Positions 42,455 to 51,595 of a stretch of DNA of 64,000 nt are shown piece by piece; the first letter of the stretch is position 1, and the number at the start of each line of letters is the position of its first letter. The DNA is from JACOMS01 sp051252005. GTDB taxonomy: Bacteria > Pseudomonadota > Alphaproteobacteria > Caulobacterales > Maricaulaceae. Position numbers and translations under genes: made by a program. Location of the stretch: NCBI GenBank assembly GCA_051252005.1, contig JBPOEZ010000002.1, positions 248,001 through 312,000 of the forward strand, in the 5' to 3' direction. A model generated the notes under the pieces. The model was not told the DNA's origin. It did not search any database and saw only the letters and a program-made list of their open reading frames with translations.

Positions 42455-43594
42455 ATGAGCCAGACAATAAAAGTACTTGTCCACGGCACGGGATTTGCCG
42501 GACAAGGCCACACCGACGCCTTTCGATATGCGGGCGCTGAAGTCGTCGGCATTGTCGGCCGCACAGGAAGCGTCGCGCAGAAAGTCGCAAAAGATATGGG
42601 CATTCCCTATGCGGGCACGGATTGGCAGCAAGCGCTTATTGATTGCAAGCCTGATGTCGTCTCCATTGCCACCCCAGGCGGCGCGCACTTTGAACCCATC
42701 AAACAGGCCATCGCCGCAGGCGCGCATGTGTTTTGCGACAAGCCTCTGACAGCGGACGGCGACACGGCCAAAGCGCTGTGCAAGCTAGCGGACGCTAAAG
42801 GTGTCAAAACTGCCTTCGCGGCAAGCTTTAGATATATGCCGGAAGTCCTGCATGCCAAACGCTTAGTCGCAGAAGGCATCATTGGCGAACCCCTCGAAGT
42901 CGAGTGCATGTCCCATTTCAATCTGGAACGAGAAATCCCATTCGGGTGGTCACACCGCGCCGAAGACGGTGGCGGGCGACTGAACAATAATTTCACGCAT
43001 AAACTGTCCATCGTGACGTCAGTGATAGGCGAAAAAATTCTCTCCATCATGGGCGAAGTCCGCGATGATTTGGGTAAGGCCCCAGTTGTCAAAGGAGTGC
43101 ATAATTTCAAAACAAGACGCAACCATATCCCCGATGATTTGAACGATCCCTCACTTGAATGGGGTGCGTCGAATGTGGAGTGGTCTTACAATGTCACGGC
43201 GAAACTTGAGAGCCCTTATGCGAAAAAACCCGTGACAGCACTCTTCAAACATGGCGGCCTACACCCGCGCTTTAACGAAGACTATATAGCTTTTTACGGC
43301 AGCAAAGGCGCGATCTATATTAAAGGTCATTACGGAGCCGGTCCACTCTATCTCTACGGCGCAGATAAAGCGTGGAGCAAAGTCCCGCTGCCCGCTGATA
43401 TCGCCGCCAACATCCCCGACGTCGAAGGAGATACGGAACGGAACTGGCGTTATCTCATTCGCGAACTTGTCAAAGACATTAAAGGCGAACCCGTGGCCCC
43501 GTACCAAGGGTTTAAAGAAGGCGCGCAGTACCAACAGCTTATCGACCTCATCCGCACAAACGGAAACTGGACGGACGTCACTCATCTGCAATAA
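42455..43594 (+). CDS. Gfo/Idh/MocA-family NAD(P)-dependent oxidoreductase
   Basis: This 379-residue protein begins MSQTIKVLVHGTGFAGQGHT (Rossmann GxGxxG), continues with the dinucleotide-fold GIVGRTGSVAQKVAKD and has the catalytic EKP-like motif CDKPLTADGDTA. The C-terminal domain is of Gfo/Idh/MocA type. It should oxidise or reduce a sugar or sugar acid. The start at 42455 was chosen because GGGGGG lies upstream and the earlier ATG at 42401 overlaps the last operator repeat. It appears co-transcribed with the SSS symporter (11-bp gap). Confidence 0.9.
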   Translation: MSQTIKVLVHGTGFAGQGHTDAFRYAGAEVVGIVGRTGSVAQKVAKDMGIPYAGTDWQQALIDCKPDVVSIATPGGAHFEPIKQAIAAGAHVFCDKPLTADGDTAKALCKLADAKGVKTAFAASFRYMPEVLHAKRLVAEGIIGEPLEVECMSHFNLEREIPFGWSHRAEDGGGRLNNNFTHKLSIVTSVIGEKILSIMGEVRDDLGKAPVVKGVHNFKTRRNHIPDDLNDPSLEWGASNVEWSYNVTAKLESPYAKKPVTALFKHGGLHPRFNEDYIAFYGSKGAIYIKGHYGAGPLYLYGADKAWSKVPLPADIAANIPDVEGDTERNWRYLIRELVKDIKGEPVAPYQGFKEGAQYQQLIDLIRTNGNWTDVTHLQ

Positions 43595-43605
43595 AGGGCG
43601 CTCTC

Positions 43606-45357
43606 ATGAACTATGATTATCTCGTCATCGCAGGCTATTTCGTTCTCATTTTAGGCATCGGGTTTGCCTTTAAAAATATGGCATCAAAATCAACCAGTGA
43701 TTATTTTCGCGGTGGCGGTAAAATGCTGTGGTGGATGGTCGGGTCTACAGCCTTTATGATGCAATTCTCGGCATGGACCTTTACAGGCGCGGCAGGCAAA
43801 GCCTTCACCGACGGCTTCGCTGTGTGTTTGGTTTTCTTTGCTAATACATTCTCGTACTTTTGCGGCTGGGCCTATTTCTCCCACCGATTCCGGCAAATGC
43901 GCGTCGACACGCCGACCGAAGGTATCCGGCGGCGATTTGGCCACGGCAATGAACTATTTTTTTCCTGCGCTCTCATTATTTTCACGCTCATCAATGCAGG
44001 CGTCTGGCTCAACGCTTTAGGTATTTTTTCGAGCGCAGTATTTGAATCCAATATTAATATGACCATTATTGTTATCGGTCTTGCCGTGGTCTTTGTCTCT
44101 GTGCTTGCTGGTGCTTGGGGGGTTGTCGCCTCGGACTTTGTGCAGACCCTCGTCGTTGCCATTGTGTCAGTGGCCTGCGCAGTTGTCGCTCTTGTCAAAG
44201 TCGGCGGGCCAGTCAATCTCGTAACAAACTTTCCGTCCAATTTCATCATGGGGCCGGACATGAATTACGGGCTTTTATTGGTCGGTACTTTCATCTTCTT
44301 TTTGGCCAAGCAGCTCATCACATTCATGAATTTGCACGATTCGTTTCGCTTTTTAAATGCCAAAGATTCCGCGAATGCCCGCAAGGCCTCGCTCCTCGCT
44401 ATGGCCTTAATGGGCTTAGGCAGCATCATCTGGTTTATTCCGCCTTGGGCCGCGGCGATTTTATATCCAAACGCCGCAGCGGCCTACCCTGAGCTCGGCA
44501 ACAAAGCGTCTGATGCGGTTTATTTAGTCTTCGCTCGCAACGCCATGCCTGCCGGAACCGTCGGGCTCCTGCTCGCGGGATTGTTCGCCGCGACCATGTC
44601 GTCTATGGATTCAGCGCTCAACAAAAACTCAGGCATTTTCGTCCGTAGTATTTATCAACCCTTTCTGCTCAAAAGAAATAAAGCCGTCAGCGATGCTTCT
44701 TTGCTCAATCTGAGCCGCGTTCTCAGCTTCATCAGCGGCGTCATCGTCATCGCCATGGCGCTATATTTTAAATCCCTGAAAGAGCTCAGCCTGTTTGATT
44801 TGATGATGTCCCTGTCCGCCATGGTTCAAGTTCCTATTCTTATCCCCCTAATTTTCGGCATCATCGTGAAAAAGACGCCTGCGTGGGCGCCGTGGGTAAC
44901 AGTCCTGCTCGGTCTGTTCGTGTCTTGGTTTATGAAGTACCACCTAACCCCTGATGTCTTCGCGAACTGGATCGGGCTGGAGCCATTCACCGCCCGCGAA
45001 GCGACGGATATGAACCTGATCCTGACGATTGGAGCGCAAGTCTTTATCACCGCGGGGTTCTTCTGCGCGACCAGCCTTTTTTATCGTGATGCCTCCGACA
45101 AAAACCTTTCTGAAACCAAGCGTTTCTTCGCGGACCTCAACACCCCTGTCATCGCGGGCGGCGATCAGGACGATTATGATCGGCAGCAAAGACAAAAATT
45201 GGGCTCCATGGTGCTTTATATGGGGACGGGCGTGCTGTTCATGGCGCTGATCCCGAACCCGATGTGGGGGCGCGGTATGTTTATTCTCTGCGCGCTAACG
45301 ATACTAGCTATCGGAAGTCTATTAAAAAGAAGCGCCGCTCAAAAACAGTTTAGCTAA
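43606..45357 (+). CDS. Sodium:solute symporter (SSS family)
   Basis: This 583-residue membrane protein has about 13-14 hydrophobic segments and the SSS family N-terminus (YFVLILGIGFAFKNMASKST), plus the conserved GLFAATMSSMDSALNKNSGI, in which small residues line the Na+ site. It probably imports the sugar or sugar acid degraded by the neighbouring dehydratase and oxidoreductase; the substrate is inference from context. It is followed by the interrupted lipoprotein gene. Confidence 0.92.
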   Translation: MNYDYLVIAGYFVLILGIGFAFKNMASKSTSDYFRGGGKMLWWMVGSTAFMMQFSAWTFTGAAGKAFTDGFAVCLVFFANTFSYFCGWAYFSHRFRQMRVDTPTEGIRRRFGHGNELFFSCALIIFTLINAGVWLNALGIFSSAVFESNINMTIIVIGLAVVFVSVLAGAWGVVASDFVQTLVVAIVSVACAVVALVKVGGPVNLVTNFPSNFIMGPDMNYGLLLVGTFIFFLAKQLITFMNLHDSFRFLNAKDSANARKASLLAMALMGLGSIIWFIPPWAAAILYPNAAAAYPELGNKASDAVYLVFARNAMPAGTVGLLLAGLFAATMSSMDSALNKNSGIFVRSIYQPFLLKRNKAVSDASLLNLSRVLSFISGVIVIAMALYFKSLKELSLFDLMMSLSAMVQVPILIPLIFGIIVKKTPAWAPWVTVLLGLFVSWFMKYHLTPDVFANWIGLEPFTAREATDMNLILTIGAQVFITAGFFCATSLFYRDASDKNLSETKRFFADLNTPVIAGGDQDDYDRQQRQKLGSMVLYMGTGVLFMALIPNPMWGRGMFILCALTILAIGSLLKRSAAQKQFS

Positions 45358-45382
45358 CTCGGCATAATGAAAGGAACTCACA

Positions 45383-46219
45383 TTGTTCTCGATACTTAAA
45401 ACCACGGCTTTGCTTCTCGGCATTTCATGCTTGCTGGCAAGCTGCGCGCCAACGCCTGATTAGGCCGCCGTTACGCTCACGCACGGCGTTGACGAAACGG
45501 CGGGCGGCGGTTCTGCCTACATTATCTCGATAGATAATGCGACGTTCTACCTTGAAAAAAGCGGCGGCGGTCTCTCCAGTATGCTCGACAAAGACGGCGT
45601 TGATTGGATTGGTTTCCATAACGCAAAAGGCAGCGCTCATAAAGGCGAATATAGAGGGTTCCCCAACGCGGTACACAAACAAGACGGCAATTATTTCCAC
45701 GCCATGAATTCAGGAACGGACCCGTCAACCTCTGTCGTCGAAATAGAAACAGCCGATCATGTGCGCATCTTATTTACGTCAGGCAACGCTGCGTGGAAGG
45801 GGCAATGGGATTTCTATCCAGAGCGTTGCGATTTTACGATGACTCAGGTCAGCGACGGCTATAAATACTGGGTGCAGTATGAAGGCGTACCGGGCGGCCA
45901 AATGAACCGATCTGATTTTCGTTATTCGTCTGCGGACACAAAACGCCACCTCATTGACGTGTCATATATCCGCGACCTACCGTCCCCGGAATGGATGGCC
46001 TTTGGCGACGAAAAATCACCGCGCATGCTGTATGTGTTGCACCACGAAGACGATTCACGTCCCGACGATTATGTCAGCCGCCCTGACATGACAGTGCTCG
46101 GCTTTGGCCGCCGAGACAAAGATAAATTCCTGACCACGCCGCAAACCTTCTCCATAGGGTTCGCCGAGTCGACAGAATATACCGCCGTTCAAAAATCCAT
46201 TGAGGCGATTATACAATAA
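45383..46219 (+). pseudogene. Lipoprotein gene of the sugar-acid cassette, interrupted by an in-frame TAG
   Basis: From TTG at 45383, with AAGGAA 6 nt upstream, the frame encodes a signal peptide MFSILKTTALLLGISCLLAS with lipobox LASC, then PTPD, then TAG at 45461-45463 (codon 27). The same frame stays open for 251 more codons to a stop at 46217-46219. The downstream part (YIISIDNATFYLEKSGGGLS, then DKDGVDWIGFHNAKGSAHKG) looks like a normal secreted protein. I do not recognise the family. It could be a recent nonsense mutation, a sequencing error or read-through. The intact signal peptide on one side and intact body on the other make a single event most likely. Confidence 0.75.
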
Positions 46220-46413
46220 GGTGACTGGAGGTCGTTTAAGGGATGGGCCAAAAGACTCTCACATCGCACTGCAATGTAAACACACCCATTAAGGATTGCC
46301 AACGTCGAAAAAATGAGGATAGAAAAAAAGCACCCCACCCCTCTGAATAGCAATAACCACCTGATACTAAACAGTATTAGGGGGTTAAGATTTACATTTT
46401 CAGAAACTTCTGG
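46220..46413. other. Convergent intergenic region with hairpin after nrdA
   Basis: No gene is seen. On the minus strand, after the nrdA stop, CCCCCTAATACT and AGTATCAGGTGG form a stem with two mismatches and a GTTT loop (about 46359-46386). Further on, TTTTTTT occurs at about 46325-46331 after GGGGTGGGGTGC. Either could end the nrdA transcript, but neither is a textbook terminator. Confidence 0.4.
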
Positions 46414-48351
46414 CTATTGGCAAGCAAGGCATTCTTCGTAATCCGTCGGGGCGGCAGCTTGCATACTTTTTTCCATGTCAGAAAGCTCTTCATCGGGCTT
46501 ATCTGCAATACCGGCAAAGGCGGCCCGTTGTACTGATTTCGAGCGGCAGTAATAAAGCGATTTCACGCCTTTTTCCCACGCTGTCCAATGCAACATATGA
46601 AGGTCCCACTTATCGACGTCGCCAGGGATGAAAATATTCAAGGATTGCGCCTGGCAAATATAAGGCGAACGATCAGCAGCGTGCTCGATCACCCAGCGCT
46701 GGTCAATTTCAAACGCTGTGCGGAAAACGGCTTTCTCGTGCTCGTCAAGCTCTTCCAAATGCTGGACTGAGCCTTCATTTAGTAAAATTGAGTCCCAGAT
46801 ATCTTTTGTATTCAGGCCTTTTTCTTCGAGAACAGCTTCCAGAAGCTTATTTCTGACCGTGAAGGAACCTGAAAGGGTCTTATGGGTGTAAATGTTGGCC
46901 GGAATAGGCTCGATGCCCGCTGATGTTCCGCCGCAAATAATAGAAATAGACGCTGTCGGCGCGACTGCCATTTTGTGCGAAAATCTTGCTTTAATACCCA
47001 TATCCGCTGCATCTGGACACGCGCCGCGTTCGTCTGCGAGCAATACGGAAGCCGCGTCTGCGCCGCGTCTGATGTGGCGGAAAATCCGGTTGTTAAAGGA
47101 TTTCGCCATAGCGCTTTCAAACGGAATGCTTTTAGCTTGCAACATAGAGTGGAAACCCATGAGGCCGAGACCGACGGAGCGCTCGCGCATGGCTGAGTAT
47201 TTTGCATCGTCCATTTCGCTAGGTGCACGCTGAATGAAATCCTCTAGAACATTATCAAGGAAGCGCATAATGTCTTCAATGAAGCCTTCTTCGTTTTTCC
47301 ACTCATCCCATTTTTCTGCGTTCACAGATGATAGACAGCAAACGGCTGTACGTTCGCGGCCAAACTTATCTTTACCTGTCGCAAGCATAATTTCAGAGCA
47401 AAGGTTTGATTGCTGTACCCGAAGGCCTTGATCACGCTGGTGCTTAGCAAGGGCGTTATTGACCGTATCGGAGAACACCAAATAAGGTTCGCCAGTTTGG
47501 ATACGCATCTCGAGAATTTTCTGCCATAATTTACGAGCGTCAATCGATTTGATGACCTCTTTGGTCTTTGGAGAAATCAGATCAAACTCTTTACCGTCGC
47601 GCACAGCTTCCATGAATTCATCAGAGACATTGAGGCCGTGGTGAAGGTTCAAAGATTTGCGGTTAAAATCGCCGGATGGCTTACGGATTTCAAGAAACTC
47701 TTCGATTTCAGGGTGATGAACATCGAGATACACGGCGGCAGACCCGCGGCGTAGTGAGCCTTGGGAAATTGCCAATGTAAGACTGTCCATCACGCGGATG
47801 AACGGAATAATGCCAGAGGTTTTACCCGCGCGGCCAATTTTTTCGCCAATAGAGCGGACATTGCCCCAATAAGTTCCGATCCCGCCGCCATTAGAGGCAA
47901 GCCACACATTTTCGTTCCAAACATTAACAATAGAATCAAGGCTATCATTGACGGTATTTAGGAAACAAGAAATCGGCAAGCCGCGCTTTGCGCCGCCATT
48001 GGAAAGCACGGGTGTTGCCGGCATGAACCAAAGCTTGGACATATAATCATAAAGACGCTGTGCGTGGGCCGCATCATCAGCGTATGCTTCGGAAACGCGG
48101 GCGAACATGTCTTGATAGGATTCTTCAGGAAGAAGATAACGGTCAACAAGGGTCTTTTTACCAAAATCCGTAAGAAGCTCGTCGCGGCTGCGGTCTTGGC
48201 GGACCGTTCCAGCGTTGATTTCGCGAACGGCGCCGGGGCGACCTGTTTCTGGGACGGGTGCGAGAGCTGGCGCTGACTGTGTTAGCGCTTCTTCAAACAC
48301 TTCCTCTACGGCCGCAATGGCCAAAGCTTCGCTGGTGACTTCTTCTGACAT
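46414..48351 (-). CDS. nrdA: Class I ribonucleoside-diphosphate reductase, alpha subunit, without ATP-cone
   Basis: This 645-residue catalytic subunit has the active-site cysteines and radical relay: LPISCFLNTVNDSLDSIVN, QQSNLCSEIMLATG (N/C/E), RTAVCCLSSVN, LYYCRSKS (Tyr-Tyr) and a C-terminal redox pair ECLACQ. The first ~60 residues are Ala/Glu-rich and show no ATP-cone, so the overall activity site used for dATP inhibition in E. coli NrdA appears absent. AGGGA 7 nt before the ATG at 48351 sets the start; an in-frame ATG at 48384 lies in the leader. NrdR boxes lie upstream. Confidence 0.95.
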   Translation of the reverse strand: MSEEVTSEALAIAAVEEVFEEALTQSAPALAPVPETGRPGAVREINAGTVRQDRSRDELLTDFGKKTLVDRYLLPEESYQDMFARVSEAYADDAAHAQRLYDYMSKLWFMPATPVLSNGGAKRGLPISCFLNTVNDSLDSIVNVWNENVWLASNGGGIGTYWGNVRSIGEKIGRAGKTSGIIPFIRVMDSLTLAISQGSLRRGSAAVYLDVHHPEIEEFLEIRKPSGDFNRKSLNLHHGLNVSDEFMEAVRDGKEFDLISPKTKEVIKSIDARKLWQKILEMRIQTGEPYLVFSDTVNNALAKHQRDQGLRVQQSNLCSEIMLATGKDKFGRERTAVCCLSSVNAEKWDEWKNEEGFIEDIMRFLDNVLEDFIQRAPSEMDDAKYSAMRERSVGLGLMGFHSMLQAKSIPFESAMAKSFNNRIFRHIRRGADAASVLLADERGACPDAADMGIKARFSHKMAVAPTASISIICGGTSAGIEPIPANIYTHKTLSGSFTVRNKLLEAVLEEKGLNTKDIWDSILLNEGSVQHLEELDEHEKAVFRTAFEIDQRWVIEHAADRSPYICQAQSLNIFIPGDVDKWDLHMLHWTAWEKGVKSLYYCRSKSVQRAAFAGIADKPDEELSDMEKSMQAAAPTDYEECLACQ

Positions 48352-48463
48352 ATTTATTCCCTGACCCTCTTGTGCACGCAGCACATTCCCTAAAAATTAG
48401 CCCAACCACAACCGCTTCGCGCCTTTTTGGCGTTCACGTTTTTTTATCTCGAAAACAGATGCC

Positions 48464-48472
48464 TTATTCACA
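48464..48472. promoter_or_regulatory. DnaA-box-like site in the nrdA promoter
   Basis: TTATTCACA fits the DnaA consensus TTATNCACA exactly. A second, one-mismatch site (TGTGGATAT) lies at 48564-48572. DnaA controls nrdAB in E. coli through such sites, so a similar link of dNTP synthesis to replication is plausible here. Confidence 0.4.
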
Positions 48473-48475
48473 TCC

Positions 48476-48522
48476 ACACAACATATAGTGTTGATTTGCC
48501 CTCTGCCGTCAACACCTTGTGT
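48476..48522 (-). promoter_or_regulatory. Tandem NrdR boxes upstream of nrdA
   Basis: ACACAACATATAGTGT (48476-48491) is a near-perfect NrdR box. A weaker copy, CGTCAACACCTTGTGT (48507-48522, matching the first at 10 of 16 positions), starts exactly 31 bp later. The pair has the same spacing as the pair before nrdB, supporting joint repression of both subunits by NrdR. Confidence 0.75.
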
Positions 48523-48543
48523 GCCAAAAAAGGAAATTTTTTG

Positions 48544-48558
48544 TTAACAGCGCGTTAA
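48544..48558. promoter_or_regulatory. CtrA-type site TTAA-N7-TTAA upstream of nrdA
   Basis: TTAACAGCGCGTTAA fits the CtrA consensus exactly and lies 22 bp upstream of the second NrdR box. CtrA is the cell-cycle master regulator in Caulobacter-like bacteria. A role in cell-cycle timing of nrdA is inference; a single perfect match can arise by chance. Confidence 0.45.
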
Positions 48559-48940
48559 GTATCTGTGGATATTAAGATATTACTTGAAATATCAAGCATG
48601 TCTGGAATGCTGAAATTTTAAAGAAAACAGCTAAGCCCGTGAAAATAATACAAATTTCAAATTATGACGGACGGACAAACACTCAAGCCTCTAAACGGAG
48701 TGCGCTGCATGAACACGCCCAAAAAGTGAGCACTCAAATTACGCAACAGAGAAATTTGCGCCTCACCTGAAGAGAAAACACGCTCAGTTCCACTGAAATT
48801 CTCCTTCAATTCTCGGCGCGACTCGTCTCCACGTGGTTACCACTTGAATTGTTGATCCAACCCTCATCTAAGAGCCTGTTTGACATATCATGGTGTTTAA
48901 GCGACTTTGATCGCTCATAACCACATAAACAGGGTGCATT

Positions 48941-50629
48941 ATGTTACGGAACTGGGGTCCTTTTCTTTTCACGCTCATTGCCGGGCTCGTTTTAGCGCTC
49001 TTAGCCGTAACGCCCCCGTCGCCAAAAAGCGCAAACGCACCTTCAGATCAGTTCTCATCGGCGCGGGCGATGCAGGATGTCCGAATTATTGCCGCAAACC
49101 CTCACCCCACGGGATCAGAAGACAATGCCAAAGTCAGAGCCTATCTTGTGAACCGTCTCACAGCGTTAGGCCTAGAAGTCAGCGAAAGCGAAAGCCTTGT
49201 AAACGAACGGGGCTTGAAACGTCTTAACGGCTGGAGCGGCGAGTCGAAAACCGAGCAAGCGCTTTTCAATGTCATCGGCATCTTACCGGGTAAAGACCGC
49301 TCGCAAAAAGCGGTTTTACTTATGGCGCACCATGACACAGTCTGGGGCTCGCCCGGCGCGGCGGATGATACGGCGGGCGTCGCCTCTATTCTCGAAATCA
49401 TCAGAGCCGTCAAAGATATGGACGGACGGGACCGCGACATCATCGTTTTATTTACTGACGCCGAAGAAATTGGTCTCGTCGGCGCGAAACACTTTTTTAA
49501 AGAGCATCCCCTGAGAGATAAAATCGGCGCAGTGATTAATCTTGAAGCGCGGGGCGGCAGCGGAACGGCCAATATGTTCCAAACCTCACGCCAGAACGGA
49601 CAGGCGGCCCGCCTTTATGCGAAGGCCGTGAGCGAGCCTAGCGCCACATCCGTTTCCGTATTCGTTTACAATATTTTGCCCAATGACACAGACCTGACAC
49701 CAGCGCTTGAAAAAGACTATGCCGCCTTCAATATCGCTAATATCGGCACGCCAGAATATTACCACTCTCCCAAAATCGATGCGGACGCTCTGTCAGAAAG
49801 CACGCTTCAACATATGGGGTCACAAGGACTGGACTTAACACGCGCGCTTATGACGGCAGACACCATGCCGAAGAAAGCCCCAGATGCGACCTTTTTTGAT
49901 GCATTTGGCTTATTCACAGTCATTTATGCTCCGTTTTGGGGCTGGATATTCTTAGCCGCTGCGGCGCTTCTCTATGCCGCTTCAGTAAGACATGACATGA
50001 AACCAAAGCAAATACTCACAGGGTGTTTGAAAATGGCTGGTTTTATCTTAATAGGCGCCGCTATGCTTTACGGATTGAATAGTCTTTCCGGTCATGGCAG
50101 CTCGGCTGATTATTATGACCGCCTCGCCGCGATCCCCAAGCTGGAACTAACGGCCCTGTTTTTAGTCTTGGCGATGTTTTTGGTTATCTTTGGCGCAAAG
50201 GACTTCAAGAAAAATGAGCAGATCGGCTTAGTCCTGCCGCTTTTCTTACTCGGCATAATGGGACAAGCCTATGCGCCGACGGCGGCTTATTTCATTACAC
50301 TCGCGCTTCTTTTCTGCGCGGCCGCCTCATTCGCGAAAAATAGCTGGCCAGATAAAGTCTTGAGCCAAGTCATCATTAGCCTCTCAGCTGCAATAGTCTT
50401 TGGCTATATGGTTTTTCTTGGACATTTCTTGATGCTCGGCGTTGGGCCTGATATGCTTTCGGCAGTCATACTACCTGCCGCGATTGCCGCAGCGGCTTTA
50501 GCGCCAGTATATACGGGCCTTTCAAACCGCTTAAGCCGCTATGCTGCCTTAGGATGCTTGGGCCTCTCTATCGTTCTTGCATTGTGGGTTAGACTCGATC
50601 CGATCGCGTCGACCATTCCGCTCTATTAG
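48941..50629 (+). CDS. M28-family metallopeptidase with C-terminal membrane domain
   Basis: This 562-residue protein has an N-terminal membrane anchor (LFTLIAGLVLALLAVTP) and an M28 zinc peptidase domain at about 40-305. Zinc ligands are seen in MAHHDTVWGSPGAADDTAGV (His and bridging Asp), TDAEEIGLVGA (Glu pair), VINLEARGGSG and YYHSPKIDAD. Seven or more transmembrane helices follow from about 325. The layout resembles ER/vacuolar M28 aminopeptidases and their bacterial relatives, with the catalytic domain outside the cytoplasm. It is convergent with glk (10-bp gap). Confidence 0.9.
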   Translation: MLRNWGPFLFTLIAGLVLALLAVTPPSPKSANAPSDQFSSARAMQDVRIIAANPHPTGSEDNAKVRAYLVNRLTALGLEVSESESLVNERGLKRLNGWSGESKTEQALFNVIGILPGKDRSQKAVLLMAHHDTVWGSPGAADDTAGVASILEIIRAVKDMDGRDRDIIVLFTDAEEIGLVGAKHFFKEHPLRDKIGAVINLEARGGSGTANMFQTSRQNGQAARLYAKAVSEPSATSVSVFVYNILPNDTDLTPALEKDYAAFNIANIGTPEYYHSPKIDADALSESTLQHMGSQGLDLTRALMTADTMPKKAPDATFFDAFGLFTVIYAPFWGWIFLAAAALLYAASVRHDMKPKQILTGCLKMAGFILIGAAMLYGLNSLSGHGSSADYYDRLAAIPKLELTALFLVLAMFLVIFGAKDFKKNEQIGLVLPLFLLGIMGQAYAPTAAYFITLALLFCAAASFAKNSWPDKVLSQVIISLSAAIVFGYMVFLGHFLMLGVGPDMLSAVILPAAIAAAALAPVYTGLSNRLSRYAALGCLGLSIVLALWVRLDPIASTIPLY

Positions 50630-50639
50630 CCCGAATAGA

Positions 50640-51593
50640 CTAAACCAAGCCATCGTCCAAAAGCGCCGCGGCTCCTATCAAAGGCGCATAGGGCGATGTC
50701 AGAAGACGAATAGGTACATCACGGTTATAATCTGATCGAGGCCCGCGGTTTAAGAACCTGTGCATGACGGTTGGCTCGTTATAAAAATCAACCATGCGCT
50801 CGCTTACGCCACCGGCCAAAACGGCCCCGCCGCGCGCGCCGCCAGAGAGAACCAAATCCCCCAAAGCGCCCATCGTGGCCGCCGCCCGAACATGGCAAAC
50901 ATCGCGGCAGACTGTATCCCCTGAACGCGCCCGCGTACTGATGATCTCCGGCTCTAAAGCTTCATAAAGCTGTCCCTGTATGTCGCAAATCGCCTTATGA
51001 ATAATAGGCAGCCCCTTGCCAGAGCTTACGAGCTCCAGAGACACATACTCCCTATCCCGCAACAAACGGTGCAAAAGTTCAGTCTCAAGCCGTGACTGCG
51101 GACTATAAGCCATATGCCCGCCCTCAGTCGCCATAACGTGCCACCCCGCTTTTGTAGGCACGAGGTATCCCGCGCCAAACCCTGTCCCCGCTCCGGCGAC
51201 CAGAATTGGTTCGTCCTCTTGGGAGGCTCCTTCGCGGACAACCGTAAAGTCATCAACAGAAAGCTCAGGAATAGACCGGGTCATGCCGGCGAAGTCATTA
51301 TACAAGCCACACGCTTCAAACGCATGGAGACGCGCCACACGCTTGGCCGAGATATGCCAATCTGTATTGGTTAAATCAATATAACCGTCCTCGACGGGAC
51401 CCGCAGCAGCAAAGGCGGCGCGCGCAGGCCTGACATCCAGATCGCTTAAGTAGGCCTCGATGGCCTCATCAAAGCTACGAAAATCAGCGGCCTTTACTTT
51501 GGCAAAATGATGCACGGCCCATCCGCCGTCTGGCTTACTCTCAAGACAAGCAAAGCGAGCATTCGTGCCGCCAATATCCCCCGCCAATATCAT
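50640..51593 (-). CDS. glk: Glucokinase
   Basis: This 317-residue protein starts with the phosphate-binding loop ILAGDIGGTNARFACLE and has the Glk-family pattern (FTVVREGASQEDEPILVAGA then GTGFGAGYLVP, and VLAGGVSERMVDF near the C-terminus). It phosphorylates glucose to glucose 6-phosphate with ATP. It is the last gene of the zwf-pgl-edd-glk cluster, 2 bp after edd, so glucose enters the Entner-Doudoroff pathway directly. No phosphotransferase genes are nearby. Confidence 0.93.
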   Translation of the reverse strand: MILAGDIGGTNARFACLESKPDGGWAVHHFAKVKAADFRSFDEAIEAYLSDLDVRPARAAFAAAGPVEDGYIDLTNTDWHISAKRVARLHAFEACGLYNDFAGMTRSIPELSVDDFTVVREGASQEDEPILVAGAGTGFGAGYLVPTKAGWHVMATEGGHMAYSPQSRLETELLHRLLRDREYVSLELVSSGKGLPIIHKAICDIQGQLYEALEPEIISTRARSGDTVCRDVCHVRAAATMGALGDLVLSGGARGGAVLAGGVSERMVDFYNEPTVMHRFLNRGPRSDYNRDVPIRLLTSPYAPLIGAAALLDDGLV

Positions 51594-51595
51594 GG

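Larger units (their letters stand above)
48352..48940. other. 589-bp intergenic regulatory region between nrdA and the M28 peptidase
   Basis: This is the longest gene-free stretch. It holds the nrdA control sites (DnaA-type, NrdR and CtrA, listed separately) in an AT-rich part at about 48460-48680. Other structures are GATATT-acttga-AATATC (about 48577-48594) and the palindrome GTGGTTACCAC (48833-48843), nearer the peptidase gene. A 21-codon frame at 48664-48729 has no support. No RNA gene was recognised. Confidence 0.65.

Noticed and set aside
48664..48729. 21-codon ORF in the nrdA-peptidase gap
   Set aside because: No ribosome-binding site, no recognisable sequence, and such short frames are expected by chance.
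48385..48940. Replication origin at the AT-rich nrdA upstream region
   Set aside because: Only one exact and one near DnaA box and a single CtrA site are present, and there is no origin-type gene context; promoter control of nrdA explains the sites better.
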